Shown here in pieces: positions 11,479 through 23,199 of a stretch of 64,000 nucleotides of DNA. The notes below the pieces were generated by a model. The model was given only the letters and a program-made list of their open reading frames with translations. It had not been told where the DNA came from and did no database searches. The position numbers and the translations under genes are program-made. Source of the DNA: Thinopyrum elongatum (Eukaryota; Streptophyta; Magnoliopsida; Poales; Poaceae); assembly GCA_011799875.1 (NCBI GenBank), contig CM022297.1, positions 449,611,292 through 449,675,291 on the forward strand. Direction: 5' to 3'. How positions within the stretch are numbered: the stretch's first letter is position 1; every line of letters begins with the position of its first letter.

Positions 11479-11790
11479 TTACTAAATAGATGAAGCGGTA
11501 CAAATTTAATAAGATGGGGACTTCATTGTCTTGTAATTTTTGCCCGACAATTTCTTATTTGAGTCCCGCTTCGGTATACCCCTCACAAAATGTATAAAGG
11601 ATAATATATACCTTTCACAAATTATACTCATTTTTCTATGTAGAACGTATACCTTGTAGGTTTATATAATACTCGGCGAACAGACCTCCCGCATGGGCTC
11701 AGCCCAATTAGTATTTTTTTAGTTTTAATTATCAAAAAATGCATATCCTCGGCTGGATTGGAACTACAGCCCCCACGCATTACGTGTAAG
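11479..11790. other. AT-rich end of copy A; no gene seen
   Basis: Holds the TTCATTGTCTTGTAATTTT landmark also found near 21828 and 44270, then unassigned sequence. No coding signal. Confidence 0.5.
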
Positions 11791-12241
11791 CGCACAAACG
11801 GGGAAATATCTGGTACTCCCACCCCTAGGGTGCTCCCGGTGCTCCAAAATTTGGTAGCGCATTTTTAAATGCTCGAAAAATTCTAAAAAAAATCCAGCAC
11901 ATTGACACAACATCAAAGTATGTTGTCAAAAAAATTTGAAATCAAAATTCAAAACATAGCTTGAGAAACATAAATGACAAATTCGACAGTAAATAGTGCA
12001 CACAACATAAGTTGGGCTTTAGATTAGGCCCATTATCATATTGATGTCCATTTTGTCATTTTTGTATCTCGAGCAATGTTTTGAATGTTGATTTGAATAT
12101 TTTTAACAACATACATTGATGTTGTGTCAATGTGCTGGATTTTTTTCAGATTTTTTTTAATATTTTAAAATGTGCTACCGAGTTTGAAGCACCGGAAGCA
12201 CCCTAGGAGTGGGAGTACCAGATATTTCCCTGTGCACAAAC
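11791..12241. mobile_element. Mutator-type MITE with long TIRs
   Basis: The element at 11800-12232 has terminal inverted repeats of about 180 bp, starting GGGGAAATATCTGGTACTCC and matched by the reverse complement of the right end. It is flanked by a 9-bp duplication (CGCACAAAC / TGCACAAAC, one mismatch). Long TIRs with a 9-bp duplication fit the Mutator superfamily. Non-coding. Confidence 0.85.
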
Positions 12242-12879
12242 CATCTGGGATAGCATATCTGATTTGCCAACTAATCTTGTTTTCTTCTTCTTGTGCAAGA
12301 GAGATAACTCCAAGAAAAAAACACAGCACCTTCACTCATTGGTTTTTATTTCATTTTTCTTTTTGCACTGTTTACGCAACGGTTTTTAGTTTTCATGTTT
12401 TGTTCATAAAATACTAATCTTTGTATTTGAAAGAATTTTACAGAAATTTTAAAAAAAAGTTCATGTCTTTCAAAATTGCTCAGAACGTCAAAACACGTAC
12501 AGTTTTAAAAAAGAGCGAACAAAATTTTGAACACAAACATTTTTTTTTAAAAAGTAACAAATTTGGAATTACAGAAAAATATGAACAAAATTTGAATTCT
12601 ATAAAATTTAAATTCATGAGAAATAGAAACAATAAACAGAATAAATGAAAAGTCAAAGAAGATGAAAAAATTAAACAAGAGAGAAGATAAAAATAAAAAG
12701 AAATACCCAGTTCACGACCACTGAGAAGGTTCCCAAAACCGGCAAAAATAGCTGGGATGCCTAGGTTCCCAAAATCAAGAACACTTTTTTTGCAAATTTT
12801 CTTAGTGAACTTTTTTTTTGAAATTTTGCAGAAATTTTCAAACCCATGAGTATTTTGTAAAAAATTGATGAACTTCTTT
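12242..12879. other. AT-rich unassigned sequence
   Basis: Contains A/T-rich runs and scattered GAACTTTTTTT motifs of the kind that recur at 15510-15640. No gene is visible. It may be the outer part of the composite element that follows. Confidence 0.4.
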
Positions 12880-13191
12880 CAAATCAGCGAGCTCTTGGGC
12901 CGGCCCAACACGCGCCCGGCGGGAGCAATGTCGTCGCCTAGTTGGGCCAAGGCCTAAGCGTTTTATTTTATATTCTATTTTTCAATTCATTTCTTATTTT
13001 TGTTAAATCATTTTTCTTGTTTTTGAATACCAAAATACGAGTTTTAAGTAACTTTTTAAAATAATGATTTTAAATTATTTTTATAAATTATTTATTAAAT
13101 GCTTTTAAAGAAACACTTATTATGTTTAATTGGAAAGACAATATTTCTTTCATCCTTTTGCATTGAAATAACAAATTGAAATCAAAATAAT

Positions 13192-13362
13192 ATGATTTAA
13201 CCTCAGACCCTTTTAAATGTAGCAGATAATAGTGGAGCTCGAAAATTGATGTGTATTCGAGTCATAGGAGCTGCTGGTAATCAGCGATATGCTCGTATTG
13301 GTGATGTTATTGTTGCTGTAATCAAAGACGCATATCCCCAAATGCCTCTAGAAAGATCCGAA
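13192..13362 (+). pseudogene. rpl14: Nuclear plastid DNA fragment: 5' part of chloroplast rpl14
   Basis: The frame from ATG at 13192 reads as the N-terminal part of plastid ribosomal protein uL14, including [38 protein letters not shown] and PQMPLERSE. The third codon is TAA (13198-13200), where the plastid gene has a sense codon, and homology stops abruptly at 13362, about halfway through the protein. uL14 is a conserved large-subunit protein, and this piece cannot encode a working copy. It is therefore a nuclear plastid DNA insertion (NUPT). The sequence just upstream, about 13100-13191, may also be plastid, but I cannot confirm that. Confidence 0.9.
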
Positions 13363-13384
13363 TTTTATCCTTTTGTATTTATTA

Positions 13385-15395
13385 GTTGGGGTCATTTCAA
13401 GGATGTCCAAAAAACACCATGTTCAACGAAGGTTATTCGGGTAAGGTCAGAACGGTCCGTCTGAGAGCACGTTATTTTTCAACATCCTTGAAATGGCCCC
13501 AATTCCCCCCGCAAAAAAAGAAGAAGAAATGGCCCCAATTTTTTCCATGGCATTTTATGAGCAATTCAAGGCACCGTGCCAGGTTGATTTCATTTTCGAC
13601 AAATTCTGTATTTTCTGGAGTTTTATCAGTAAAAAGAAGACTGATAAAATGGTCGGACATGTCGCAACTTGCATACGGTGTCGGAAAATTGTTAAACCTA
13701 GCATGGTTGCCTACCATGGGCATGCCCATCCGGGCGCACCCTCCATTGAACATGGTCTAGTTTTGAACATTTTTGAAATGACCTCAACTTTTGCAGGCAG
13801 GTGGGCATGCCCATGGTAAGGATTCATGCCAGATTTGAATGATTTCTGACACAATATGCAAGTTGCGACGCGTCCAACCATTTATCTGTCTTTTTTAACC
13901 GAGAGAACTCCAGAAAATGTCAAATTTGTCAAAACCAAAACAACTTGGCACGGTGCCTTTAATTGGTCATATAAGATCATGGAAAGATTTGGGTCAGTTA
14001 ATGGATGCCACAAAAAGATGCTCTCAAATGGACCCTTCTCGCCTACCCAAACACCCTCTGTTGAACATGATCTATTTTTGGACATGCATGAAATGACCCC
14101 AACTTTTTCAGTAGGCGGGCATGCCCATGGTAGGCATCCATGCCAGGTTTGAATGAATTTCCCACACGGTATGCATGTTGTGTCACGTCGGGCCATTTAT
14201 CAGCCAGTTTTCACCGAGAAAACTCTAGAAAATGCAAGAATTATCGAAAACTTAAATAGCTTGGCATGGTGCCTTGATTTGATCATAGAAGGCTGAGAAA
14301 CAATGTACCCTCAGGCAGAGCCTTTTAGCCAAACCGAACACCCTCCATTAAACATGGTCTAGTTTTGGACATTCTTAAAATGACCCCAACTTTTTCAAGC
14401 AGGTGGGCATAACATTGGTAGTCATCCATGCCAGGTTTGAATGATTTCTGACACTGTATGCATGTTGCGACACGTTCGCCCATTTATCAGCCTTTTTTGA
14501 CAGAGAAAACTCTGGAAAGTGCAAAATTTGTCGAAAACCAAAACAAATTGGCATGTTTCCTTGCATTGGTCATACAAGGCCATGGAAAAAAATTGGGGCC
14601 ATTTCAAGGATGTCGGGAACCAGCGTGCTCTCCGACGGAGCCGTCTGACTGAACACCCTTCGTTGCTCATGGTCTATGTTTGGACATCCTCCAAATAACC
14701 CCAACTTTTGCAAGAAGGTGGACACGTCCATGGTAGGCATCCATGTCAGGTTCGAATGATTTCCGACATCATCTGCAAGTTGCGACATTTCCAGCCATTT
14801 ATCGTCCCTTTTTGACCAAGAAAACTTCAGAAAAATGCAAAAAAAAAAATCAAAAACCAAAATAACTTGGCATTGTGCCTTGAATTGGTCGTGTAAGGCC
14901 ATGAAAGAAATAGCGTCATTTCAAGGATGTCAAAAAACAATGTGCTCTCGATGGAGCATTCTGGCCTACCTGAAAACCCTACGGTTGAATATGATCTATT
15001 TTTGCACATCCTTCAAATGATCCCAAATTTTGCAAGTACGTGGGCATGGTAGGAACTCATGTCAGGTGTGAACAATTTTTGACACAGTATGCAAGTTGCG
15101 ACACGTCCGGCCATTTATCGGTCTCTTTTTACCGACAAATCTCCAGAAAATGCAAAAAAAATCGAAAAGCAAAACAAGTTGGGATGGTGTCTTGAATTAG
15201 TCATACAAGGCTATGGAAAAAAATTAGGGTCATTTCAAGGATGTTAGAAAACAATGTGCTCTCAGACGGAGCCTTTTGACCGAACATCCTCTGTTGAACA
15301 TGATGTTTTTTTGAACATTCATGAAATCATCTCAACTTTTGCCAGGTGGGCATTCCCATGGTAGGCATCCATGCTAGGTTTGAAGGAAAAAAGTT
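13385..15395. repeat. Tandem array of a ~310-bp unit, first unit inverted
   Basis: The landmark GGGCATGCCCATGGTAGGCA recurs, with changes, near 13800, 14117, 14404, 14720, 15040 and 15343, giving spacings of about 285-320 bp. Other landmarks keep the same order in each unit: TTTGAATGATTTCTGACAC, TGCAAGTTGCGACACGTC, CCATTTATC, GAAAACTCCAGAAAATG and ATTTCAAGGATGTC. The unit at about 13485-13735 runs the opposite way. The frequent open frames across the array are in-phase artefacts of the repeat. Confidence 0.85.
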
Positions 15396-15659
15396 TTTAA
15401 AATCATAACTTAAAGAGGTACTTAAAACTGTTATTTTAATTTTTTCCTGTTTCCGTGTGCGACAATGGACCGGCCTAGCAGGGCTGCTTCCTGTGAATAA
15501 AGCATCTAATTTGTGAACTTTTTATCAAATTCGTGAACTTTTTTTCAAATCAATGAGTTTTTTTCAATTTTTGCGAACTTTTTTCACAAATTCGTGATTC
15601 TTTTCCATATTGATGAACCGTTTTTCAGTTTCACAAACTTGTTTCCTCCTTGGAGCAAG

Positions 15660-16303
15660 GGTGGTCGTGTGTTCCAAGGCCGGGCCATCAAAATTGAGGG
15701 CCCTGTGCCAAAATCTAAGATAGCCCTACCTTGTTAGAGAAAAACATCCGCTGGATCAAGTTGTCGTCCATGGTAGGCTGCGTGCTTAAGTCATAAAGGC
15801 TATTTTCCGTTCTCCAACAATAAAACTTCTACGGTCTAGCTGGTTGCTCTATGTTTTTTACAAGTTTTATTATTCGAGAGGTCACAAGATCGAGTTCTGA
15901 GAAATGCGAATAAAACGCATTATTGTTTCTTGAGAGGTCCAGATTGATGGGTCGGTGGACTGGTTTTGCTGAAAGGCTTGCTGTGATTGATGTGCCTTCG
16001 GGCTGGCTACAAAATTTGGGGCACTGTGGTCTGTGGGGGTGCACGGGCTTAGTGTGTTCTTATATATTTTTCCTATATTTTTTGCTTTCTATTGTCACCG
16101 GAGGCAGCATAGTCGAGTGGAAAGCAGTTCAATCTAGAGCATGAGGTTATGGGTTTGATTCCTCATGCGAACACCCTGCTTTTTCTAGGATTTTTATGAA
16201 GGGGTATGGAGCAATCAACACATGCATAAGTGTTCTTATTAACACAGGGTGTGGTTGCTCCTCTTTAATTTTTATTGTATGTTCATTCATTGTGCATTGG
16301 CCC
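15660..16303. other. Unassigned sequence with two tRNA-promoter-like box pairs
   Basis: No gene is seen. Two places resemble internal Pol III promoters: TCTAGCTGGTTGC (15836) with AGATCGAGTTCT (15887), and TAGTCGAGTGG (16110) with GGTTTGATTCC (16152). The second sits in a hairpin GCATGAGG...CCTCATGC. Neither folds into a complete tRNA by eye. They could be SINE heads or decayed tRNA copies. Confidence 0.3.
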
Positions 16304-17769
16304 CAGGGGCGGAGCCAGAAAATTTAGCCATTGGGTTCGGTGATTAACTAGTTGCGAAAATTTGGTTTGAACTAAGTCTAATTTTACGCCATATCAGAAC
16401 AAGATTATAGCACTCAAAGAAAGCATAATGGATAACAATATGACACCACTTATCAGAAATAGATGTTACATTAAAAGAGTGCAAGACATATCGATTGGAT
16501 GAAATTATAAAATCACTTGTTTACATATTATAAATAGAGTAGTACCAAAATAACTTCATAAGTGCAACTTCTTGTCTTCCTAAAAACATTGATGAAAGTA
16601 ACAAGTTAATTCAACAGTTTAAAATAAAAGTAACATCATGCGAAAGAAGAGGCAATCACATTTTAGAGCATCCCTTTTCGATCTTTCATTCAAACGCATC
16701 ATCATTAGCAATAGTAAAAGTCATATATTTCTCCGCATAGCAAATTAGACAATTACACATGAACTGATCACCCATTTTATTGAGCAGCTTTTTCTTGACA
16801 ACATTCATAGCTGAAAAGCATATCTCAACAGATATTATATATCAATGGTAGCTTTAGAAGTTGATAGACCAACGGAAAAGTAACATGCTTATTTGTATGC
16901 ACCATTAACTTAGCAAGATCAACAATCCTGTCCGAATTGGCAAACCTTTCATTTGCTCACACATTATCAATGTATGTATCTCCAATGTCCCTATGTGGAT
17001 AAAAAAATTAGACGCTGATATGCTAAGTCCCTTTGTTAAAATATCATCTTGCTTCTTAGGATTTTTTGTGCACTCTCAGATTGTTTTGCCGGTCATCCAT
17101 ATTATAATAAGGCAACTCATCTAAATTAATTTATCTCTGAATAGAAGACTTCAGGAGATTACTTGCAGTGACAATTGATAGATTTTGTTTACAGCTAACG
17201 GGTTACCTCGACGAGTCTGCATCAGAATATAGTTCCATAGCCTAAACCAATCAATTCCATGGAAACCCAATTAGAAAACTAGGGCAAAACAGTTACCGTA
17301 CTAGGCTAGGTAGAACTTGCACAAAAAGTGGGAGATCTAGCGATGTGGTTTTTCTACCTCGAATTTGAACTGCAGTTGTGTCTTTGCCCTTGTATGCTTG
17401 CCGCCGGCGTTCGAGGAGGCGGGGACCGAGCGACGGGCGAACGTGGGATGGGACGGGACGGGACTTGCAGAGGGAGGTGAGTCGAGAAGCGAAGAGGCCT
17501 GCATCTACCGTCCGTCCATGCATTACATCGTACACGCTAATTTGATCAAGGAACGAACAGGCCTTGCAGTGGGCACGAGAGAGACCATTTGGGCCTTTTA
17601 GTGGTCCATTCACGTGGCCTAGGCAACTTGATGGGGTCAGGCTTCATTTTCTATTGGGTTCATTCCAAATAAGTCGTACATATATGCACATATATGCACG
17701 TCGCTGGCAAATTTTATTGGGTTCACCTGAACCCAACAACTGTACATTGGCTCCGCCCCTGATTGGCCC
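16296..17769 (-). mobile_element. hAT-superfamily DNA transposon, decayed
   Basis: The element at 16304-17761 starts CAGGGGCGGAGCCA and ends with its exact reverse complement TGGCTCCGCCCCTG. It is flanked by the perfect 8-bp duplication ATTGGCCC (16296-16303 and 17762-17769). An 8-bp duplication and CAGGGGC-type termini are hAT hallmarks. A transposase remnant lies inside on the minus strand. At 1.46 kb it is far shorter than an autonomous hAT. Confidence 0.92.
16687..17040 (-). pseudogene. hAT transposase C-terminal (hATC dimerisation) remnant
   Basis: Reading the minus strand from about 17000 to the stop at 16687-16689 gives blocks typical of the hAT C-terminal dimerisation region of the zinc-finger MYM/TTF-type group: ERFANSDRIVDLAKLM, HVTFPLVYQLLKLPL, FSAMNVVKKKLLNKMGDQF and CNCLICYAEKYM. 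There is an in-frame TGA near 16955 and a frameshift between the second and third blocks. The catalytic DDE part is absent. This supports the hAT call for the enclosing element. Confidence 0.75.
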
Positions 17770-19406
17770 AACTATGTGACATCAAAGTGTCGTTTTCTCA
17801 GAGTTTTTATGGAGGTTGAAATTTCTCTTGGTATTTTGTATATGTACATTGATAAACCATTGATGCTTTGTGTGAAGCACACGGTATATACTTCTACAAA
17901 CATTGTATTTTTCTTGCTTTGGAAGTGTCAAATAAAGGGAACTCTTGTGTCTGATTGTTCGACTGATTATTGTGTTGTTGATGTAGTGAGATTCTCATTT
18001 ACAAAGTTGACATATATACAACGTGCCTGGATGCATTTTATTCTTTGATATTTGCCTATTGGAACCATAAGAGCATGTTTGGGTAGGAGGATCTGGATTC
18101 AAATCCAGGTTTAGCTTAAGTGGCCTACATCAAAATACTCCTAATGTTCCATCCACACTGAAATGGGATAATCTCAAAACATGTCAATAAGCACACGATT
18201 AATGTAGTAAACATGAGATGGTCCCCCGGTGGTGCCTATTTGCATCGATGATCTTGGGCTCATGGAGGCAACCGCCTTATAACAGACTATTCAAGTCAAG
18301 CACGCTGCCCTCCTTCGACCGATTGATCCAGGTGATGCCCGCATTGAGGAAGAAGTCACTGGACCTCAACGTGGTCCAGGTGATGTCCACATTGAGGAAG
18401 TAAGTCAGTAGATTAAGCTTTGGCTGCAGCCGTTCCCATGCTAGAAAAATTCCTAGATGTAAGGAGTGTACATGTGGGCCTCGTTGATGCCGAATCTAGA
18501 AAATGAAGATCGATACTGCCGAGGAGATTGACTGGATACCTAAAACTCATCAGTTTTAAGCCGAAGAGAAACTCTCATGATGAAAAGAAGGCGATAGGCT
18601 GAATTGTTTTCCCAATGCCTCTCATCCCGAAGTTATTGTATAGTCATATTCCTGAATTTTTTATCTCTCAAATATGTGATATTTAGGTGAGGGGGATGCA
18701 AAATCCAACACAAGACAAGAAAATAATATGTTGCATCGTTTGCTAGCTTCACTACATGGGCCACTTGTTGCATGGTATCCTTGGAAGACATATGTAGAGA
18801 GAGAAAATGCACTATATGTCAGACAAGTTGGTATGGATTTACTCATTGAATGAAATTTATCTGCAGTAGATATTTATTCATCTTAATTCGTAGGGTTTAT
18901 AAAGAGAAGTAGGTTTGGTGGATAGATAGATTTATAGGTACCATAAAGTGGTTTGGACACTACGCAACCACATCATACACTTGACTCCATCTATCTGAAC
19001 ACAAGTCGACTCAACAATTCCATGCACTGCACTACAAAAGACAGAGCATTATGGAAGAGGAACATTATGGATATGTTTCAAGTCAGATTACAAAGACTAT
19101 TTGACCCAAGAGAAACTCTCAAAACGTCACATCTACAGTGGCAACGCATCTCCGTAACCAGCTACGAATGGCCGTTGTTTGTCTTCTTAGACAAAAGGCA
19201 TTTTTCCCGACTTGAAATTAATAGGACCCTAAATGAGTTGACAATATACAAGGTACACAAGAAATAAGCTTGCAAAAACCATGAAAGAACTAGCAAACGG
19301 CAAATAAAAGGACACACACAAGTTGAAAATGATGACACTCGACCACTGAAGCAATGAGACCAAGGTAGAGGATAATGGTGTGCCTTGATGTGCCCTCAGA
19401 GAGGTC

Positions 19407-20612
19407 GGATGTGAAGGAAATATGCCCTAGAGGCAATAATAAAGTTATTATTTTATATTTTCTTATTCATGATAAAGGTTTATTATTCATGCTAGAATTG
19501 TATTGATCGGAAACCTTAATACATGTGTGAATACATAAACAAACACTGTATCCCTAGTAAGCCTCTACTAGACTAGCTCGTTGATCAAAGATGGTTAAGG
19601 TTTCCTAACCATTGACATGAGTTGTCATTTGATAACGGGATCACATCATTAGGAGAATGATGTGATGGACAAGACCCATCCGTTAGCTTAGCATAATGAT
19701 CGTTCAGTTTTATTGCTATTGTTTTCTTCATGTCAAATACATATTCCTTCGACTATGAGATTATGCAACTCCCGGATACCGGAGGAATGCCTTGTGTGCT
19801 ATCAAACGTCATAACGTAACTGGGTGATTATAAAGATGCTCTACAGCTATCTCCGAAGATGTTTGTTGAGTTGGCATAGATCGAGATTAGGATTTGTCGC
19901 TCCGAGTATCGGAGAGGTATCTCTGGGCCCTCTCGGTAATACACATCACAAGCTTGCAAGCAAACGACTAAGGAGTTGGTCACGAGGTGATGTATTACGG
20001 AACGAGTAAACAGACTTGCCGGTAATGAGATTGAACTAGGTATGAAGATACCGACGATCGAATCTCGGGCAAGTAACATACCGATAGACAAAAGGAATTA
20101 CATATGTTGTCATAACGGTTCGACCGATAAAGATCTTTGTAGAATATGTAGGAGCCAATATGGGCATCCAGGTTCCGCTATTGGTTATTGACCGGAGAGG
20201 TGTCTCGGTCATGTCTACGTAGTTCTCGAACCCGTAGGGTCCGCACGCTTAACGTTCGTTGACGATATAGTATTATATGAGTTATGTGATTTGGTGACCG
20301 AATGTTGTTCGGAGTCCCGAATGAGATCACGGACATGACGAGGAGTCTCGAAATGGTCGAGAGGTAAAGATTGATATATAGGACGATGGTATTCGGACAC
20401 CGGAAGTGTTTCGGGGGTACCGGGTACTTATCGGGTCACCGGAAGGAGTTTCGGGCAACCCCGGCAAAGATATGGGCCTTATGGGCCAAGAGAGGGAACA
20501 CACCAGCCCACAAGGGGCTGGTGCGCCCCTATACAGGCCAGCCCTATGAGGAGGAGAAGGAAAGAGGGGAGGGAAAGAAAAGTGTGGAGTAGGACTCCCC
20601 CTTCCTTCCCTC

Positions 20613-20659
<47 letters not shown>

Positions 20660-21200
20660 CCTTCCCCCTTCTTACAAGGAAAGGGGGGGGCGTAGGGCAA
20701 GGCAGCAGCCCTAGGGCTGCCGCCAGGTCTCTTGGGGCGCCCTAGGGGCTGCCTCCTCCCCTCCCATCTATATATATGTGGGGAGGGGACACAACATTAT
20801 CTTAGCCGTGTGCGGCGTCCCCGTCCACCGTTTACTCCCTCGGTCATATTTTCGTGGTGCTTAGGCGAAGCCCTGCGGAGATCACTTTATCATCACCGTC
20901 ACCACGCCGTCGTGCTGACGGAATTCATCTACTACTCCGCCCGTCTTGCTGGATCAAGAAGGCGAGGACATCACCGAACTGAACGTGTGCAGAACACGAA
21001 GGTGCCGTGTGTTCGGTACTAGATCGGTTGAAGCGCGAAAAAAGTTCGACTACATCAACCGCGTTGTGAAACGCTTTCGCTTACGGTGTACGAGGGTACG
21101 TAGACACACTCTCCCCCTCATTGCTATGCATCTCCATGAATAGATCATTGCGTGTGCGTAAAAAAAAATTATTTTCCATGCAACGATTCTCAACAGGATG
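19407..21200. mobile_element. Solo LTR of the BARE-1/WIS/Angela Copia group
   Basis: 1784-bp LTR (19412-21195) starting TGAAGGAAATATGCCCTAG and ending CTCAACA, with a perfect 5-bp duplication GGATG (19407-19411 and 21196-21200). The sequence contains blocks characteristic of BARE-1/WIS/Angela LTRs, such as GAGGCAATAATAAAG, ACTCCCGGATACCG, GGTTATTGACCGGAGAG and TTGTTCGGAGTCCCG. There is no internal region, so it arose by LTR-LTR recombination. The group name is from memory of the family. Confidence 0.9.
20614..20654. repeat. C41 homopolymer
   Basis: Run of 41 C inside the solo LTR, in a pyrimidine-rich stretch. The length may be unreliable in assembly. Confidence 0.9.
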
Positions 21201-22560
21201 TTCCACACCACCATCCATGCACTACCGAAAAGGGCCTTCCCATCCCGCTCAAATGGTGGCACTCACCCAAGAGCTCGCATAGGAACCCGCGATTGGACCA
21301 ACCATACAACCTGACGTCGTCTGCCCAACATGTCTGTGATGCTTGTCGAGACCATCAATCTCGTCCAACAGCTTGCCCCGAGGAAGTGGGACGCGGTGTC
21401 GTGCACTGGTCCAATCAGGATTTAGTAGAGAGATGAGGAGAGAGCAAGCACTTCGCCCTGCAGACTCTGATGAGGAGATGAGAGGCCAGGCTTTGCAGCT
21501 TTGCACTCCCAATCTCTGATGTGTCTGTGTAGTTGTTTTCCAAACTTACTGAATAATGAAAAATGGTGTTCTCGTAATAGTACAATTTGGTGACAAAACA
21601 TTGCAGTTTGGTTTCTGCGGGTTTGGCATAGCGTGTTATTTTGCTGAAGCCTACCAACATTCCTATAATTTGGACGATGAGAGTCCACTTAGTTTGAGCT
21701 GCAATTGTAGTACTAGAGACCATCTTGAATTTGATTGAGGTCGTCACTAGCCTTCCCATTACTCTGTTTGTTGTTCTTTCACTGTTGACCCGTGGCAGAT
21801 GAAGCATTATAAATGTAACAAGAAGGGGAACTCCATTGTCATGTAATTTGTTAACAATATTTTTTATTATCGTTTATCTACACTCACAAACCATATTGGA
21901 ACACAAGGTATCGTTATTGCTCCAAGTTGCTATTGTATGTTCATTTGCTGTGCAACAGCCCTGCTATGTGTCATTAAAGAGAACAATTACAACTTCCTTC
22001 TCCTGTGATTGACAATTCTTGCATACAATCTTTCCTCAACCATTGTTGTCTCTACCCGTTAGTTTACACAATGAGTATACATCATATGGAGTTCCTGTTT
22101 TTTTTTAACATTCCGAATTAATTATACAATTATTTCCTTAGAATGATGAACAGGTGCAGCAATGCGTGCTCTTATGTTCTAGTTTGTTCGTTGTTCTTTT
22201 TGCGGGTAGTTTGTTCACCGTTGCCTGTGGGTTACATGAGGAGTAATCTAGCTAGTGAAGAACAAGGGCTTACTGGGGCTGCTTTTGTCATATGTGTTGA
22301 CATATAAATGTATTGTCTAGTCTCTTTTATCAGATCGGTGTTTTGATTGCATTGACTAAAGCATGCACTTGTACAATATGAAAAGGGGATGGAGCATATG
22401 TAGCATAGCGAATTGAAAGAAGTGTACACAACACAATTCTAACACACCTCCACCTCCAGCTGCCGGCGAGATCATAGCCTGTAGGAACAGTTTCTTCATT
22501 CCTCGCTGGAATGGCGCCGAATTAATAACTCTAAGTCTCCAATTACCGAAATCACAGCTT

Positions 22561-23199
22561 AGCATTTTCGCTCACGGGATTGTTGTGCACGCGATTGTTG
22601 CATGATGCTCCCATCAACGGCTGTTGCCTGCAAAACATATGTGATGAATGGCTGTAGTTTTGTGTCATCTGAAAATCGTTCACAAACGATTGTCAGACGA
22701 TGGGTTGGTATGGAATCGCCAGCGTTGGTTGGATCCCCTCGTAGATGGATCGCTCGCGTCTGCTGGATCGAGCGTTCCCCGAGTCGCCCCCATCCCGCGC
22801 GTCAGGCTAAATCGAGCCCGTTTACCTTCTCTGACAGAGACCAATCGATCTGATTCTGCCCATCATCCCTTGGCATGCCTCAGCTCGGCTAGATCCCCTC
22901 GCGCGCCTGGCCTCGCGTACATACCCTCGGGTGCCTCGGCAGCTCGGCTGGACCCGCATCCCGTGCCTTTGCGGGATTCCCCTCGCGGCTGGCCGCAGTT
23001 GAATCCCTCGCGCGCCTCGCCTCGCCTCGATCACAGCATCCTCTGTACCCCCGGGTCGCATGCATCCTCCTCTGTATCGAGCTCCTTCGCTTTTTTTAAG
23101 TCTAAAAACGCCCTCTTTATTAATCAACGACAATGCTCATCGAAATACAGCCAACAGCAGGAGGCTGCAACAGCCGCCAAATATGTCTTCCTACAGTAA
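22561..23199. other. Unassigned sequence with a short minus-strand retroposon-like tail
   Basis: 22600-23080 is moderately GC-rich with open frames lacking recognisable domains. At 23088-23130, CTTTTTTTAAG followed by CCCTCTTTATTAAT reads on the minus strand as ATTAATAAAGAGGG then an A-run. This resembles a polyadenylated retroposon end. No target duplication was found. Confidence 0.35.

Larger units (their letters stand above)
7028..11560. repeat. Background low-copy repeat, copy A
   Basis: Sequence without a recognisable gene that is homologous, block by block, to 17802-22560 (copy B) and partly to 52966-54440 (copy C). Shared landmarks with B are CTCTTGGTATTCTGCATCTG (7050), AAGAGCATGTTTAGGTAGG (7297), AATTGTTTTCCCAATGCC region (7790), AACACAAGTC-CTCAACAAT (8292), CAGCTCAAATGGTGGCACTC (8815) and TAGTTTGAGCTGCAGTTGTAG (9580). 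Two later insertions interrupt it (9140-9440 and 10349-11464). The open frames in it are short and not conserved between copies. Confidence 0.65.
12880..15510. mobile_element. Probable composite TIR element carrying plastid DNA and a tandem array
   Basis: The left flank (GGGCCGGCCCA near 12897, then GTTTTAAGTAACTTTTTAAA near 13032) is matched in inverted orientation by the right flank (TTTAAAATCATAACTTAAAG near 15395 and TGGACCGGCCTAG near 15465). Between them lie a plastid rpl14 fragment and a ~310-bp tandem array. The inverted flanks suggest a Mutator-like element that captured this DNA, but I could not fix exact ends or a target duplication. Confidence 0.4.
17802..22560. repeat. Background low-copy repeat, copy B
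   Basis: Homologous to copy A in the same order and orientation (see 7028-11560). It is interrupted by the solo LTR at 19412-21195. The segment 21200-21750 continues the match to 8775-9650. About 21930-22060 again resembles the start of copy A (CTTGCATACAATCTTTC at 22019 and 6974), hinting at a tandem arrangement. No conserved coding frame. Confidence 0.65.

Noticed and set aside
12421..12648. 75-codon Lys/Asn-rich frame
   Set aside because: AT-rich low-complexity sequence, no start context or homologous pattern.
13386..14900. Many overlapping 60-120 codon frames on both strands
   Set aside because: They recur in phase with the ~310-bp tandem unit and are artefacts of the repeat.
16081..16170. 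Intact tRNA gene
   Set aside because: Box-like motifs are present, but the acceptor and anticodon arms do not pair.
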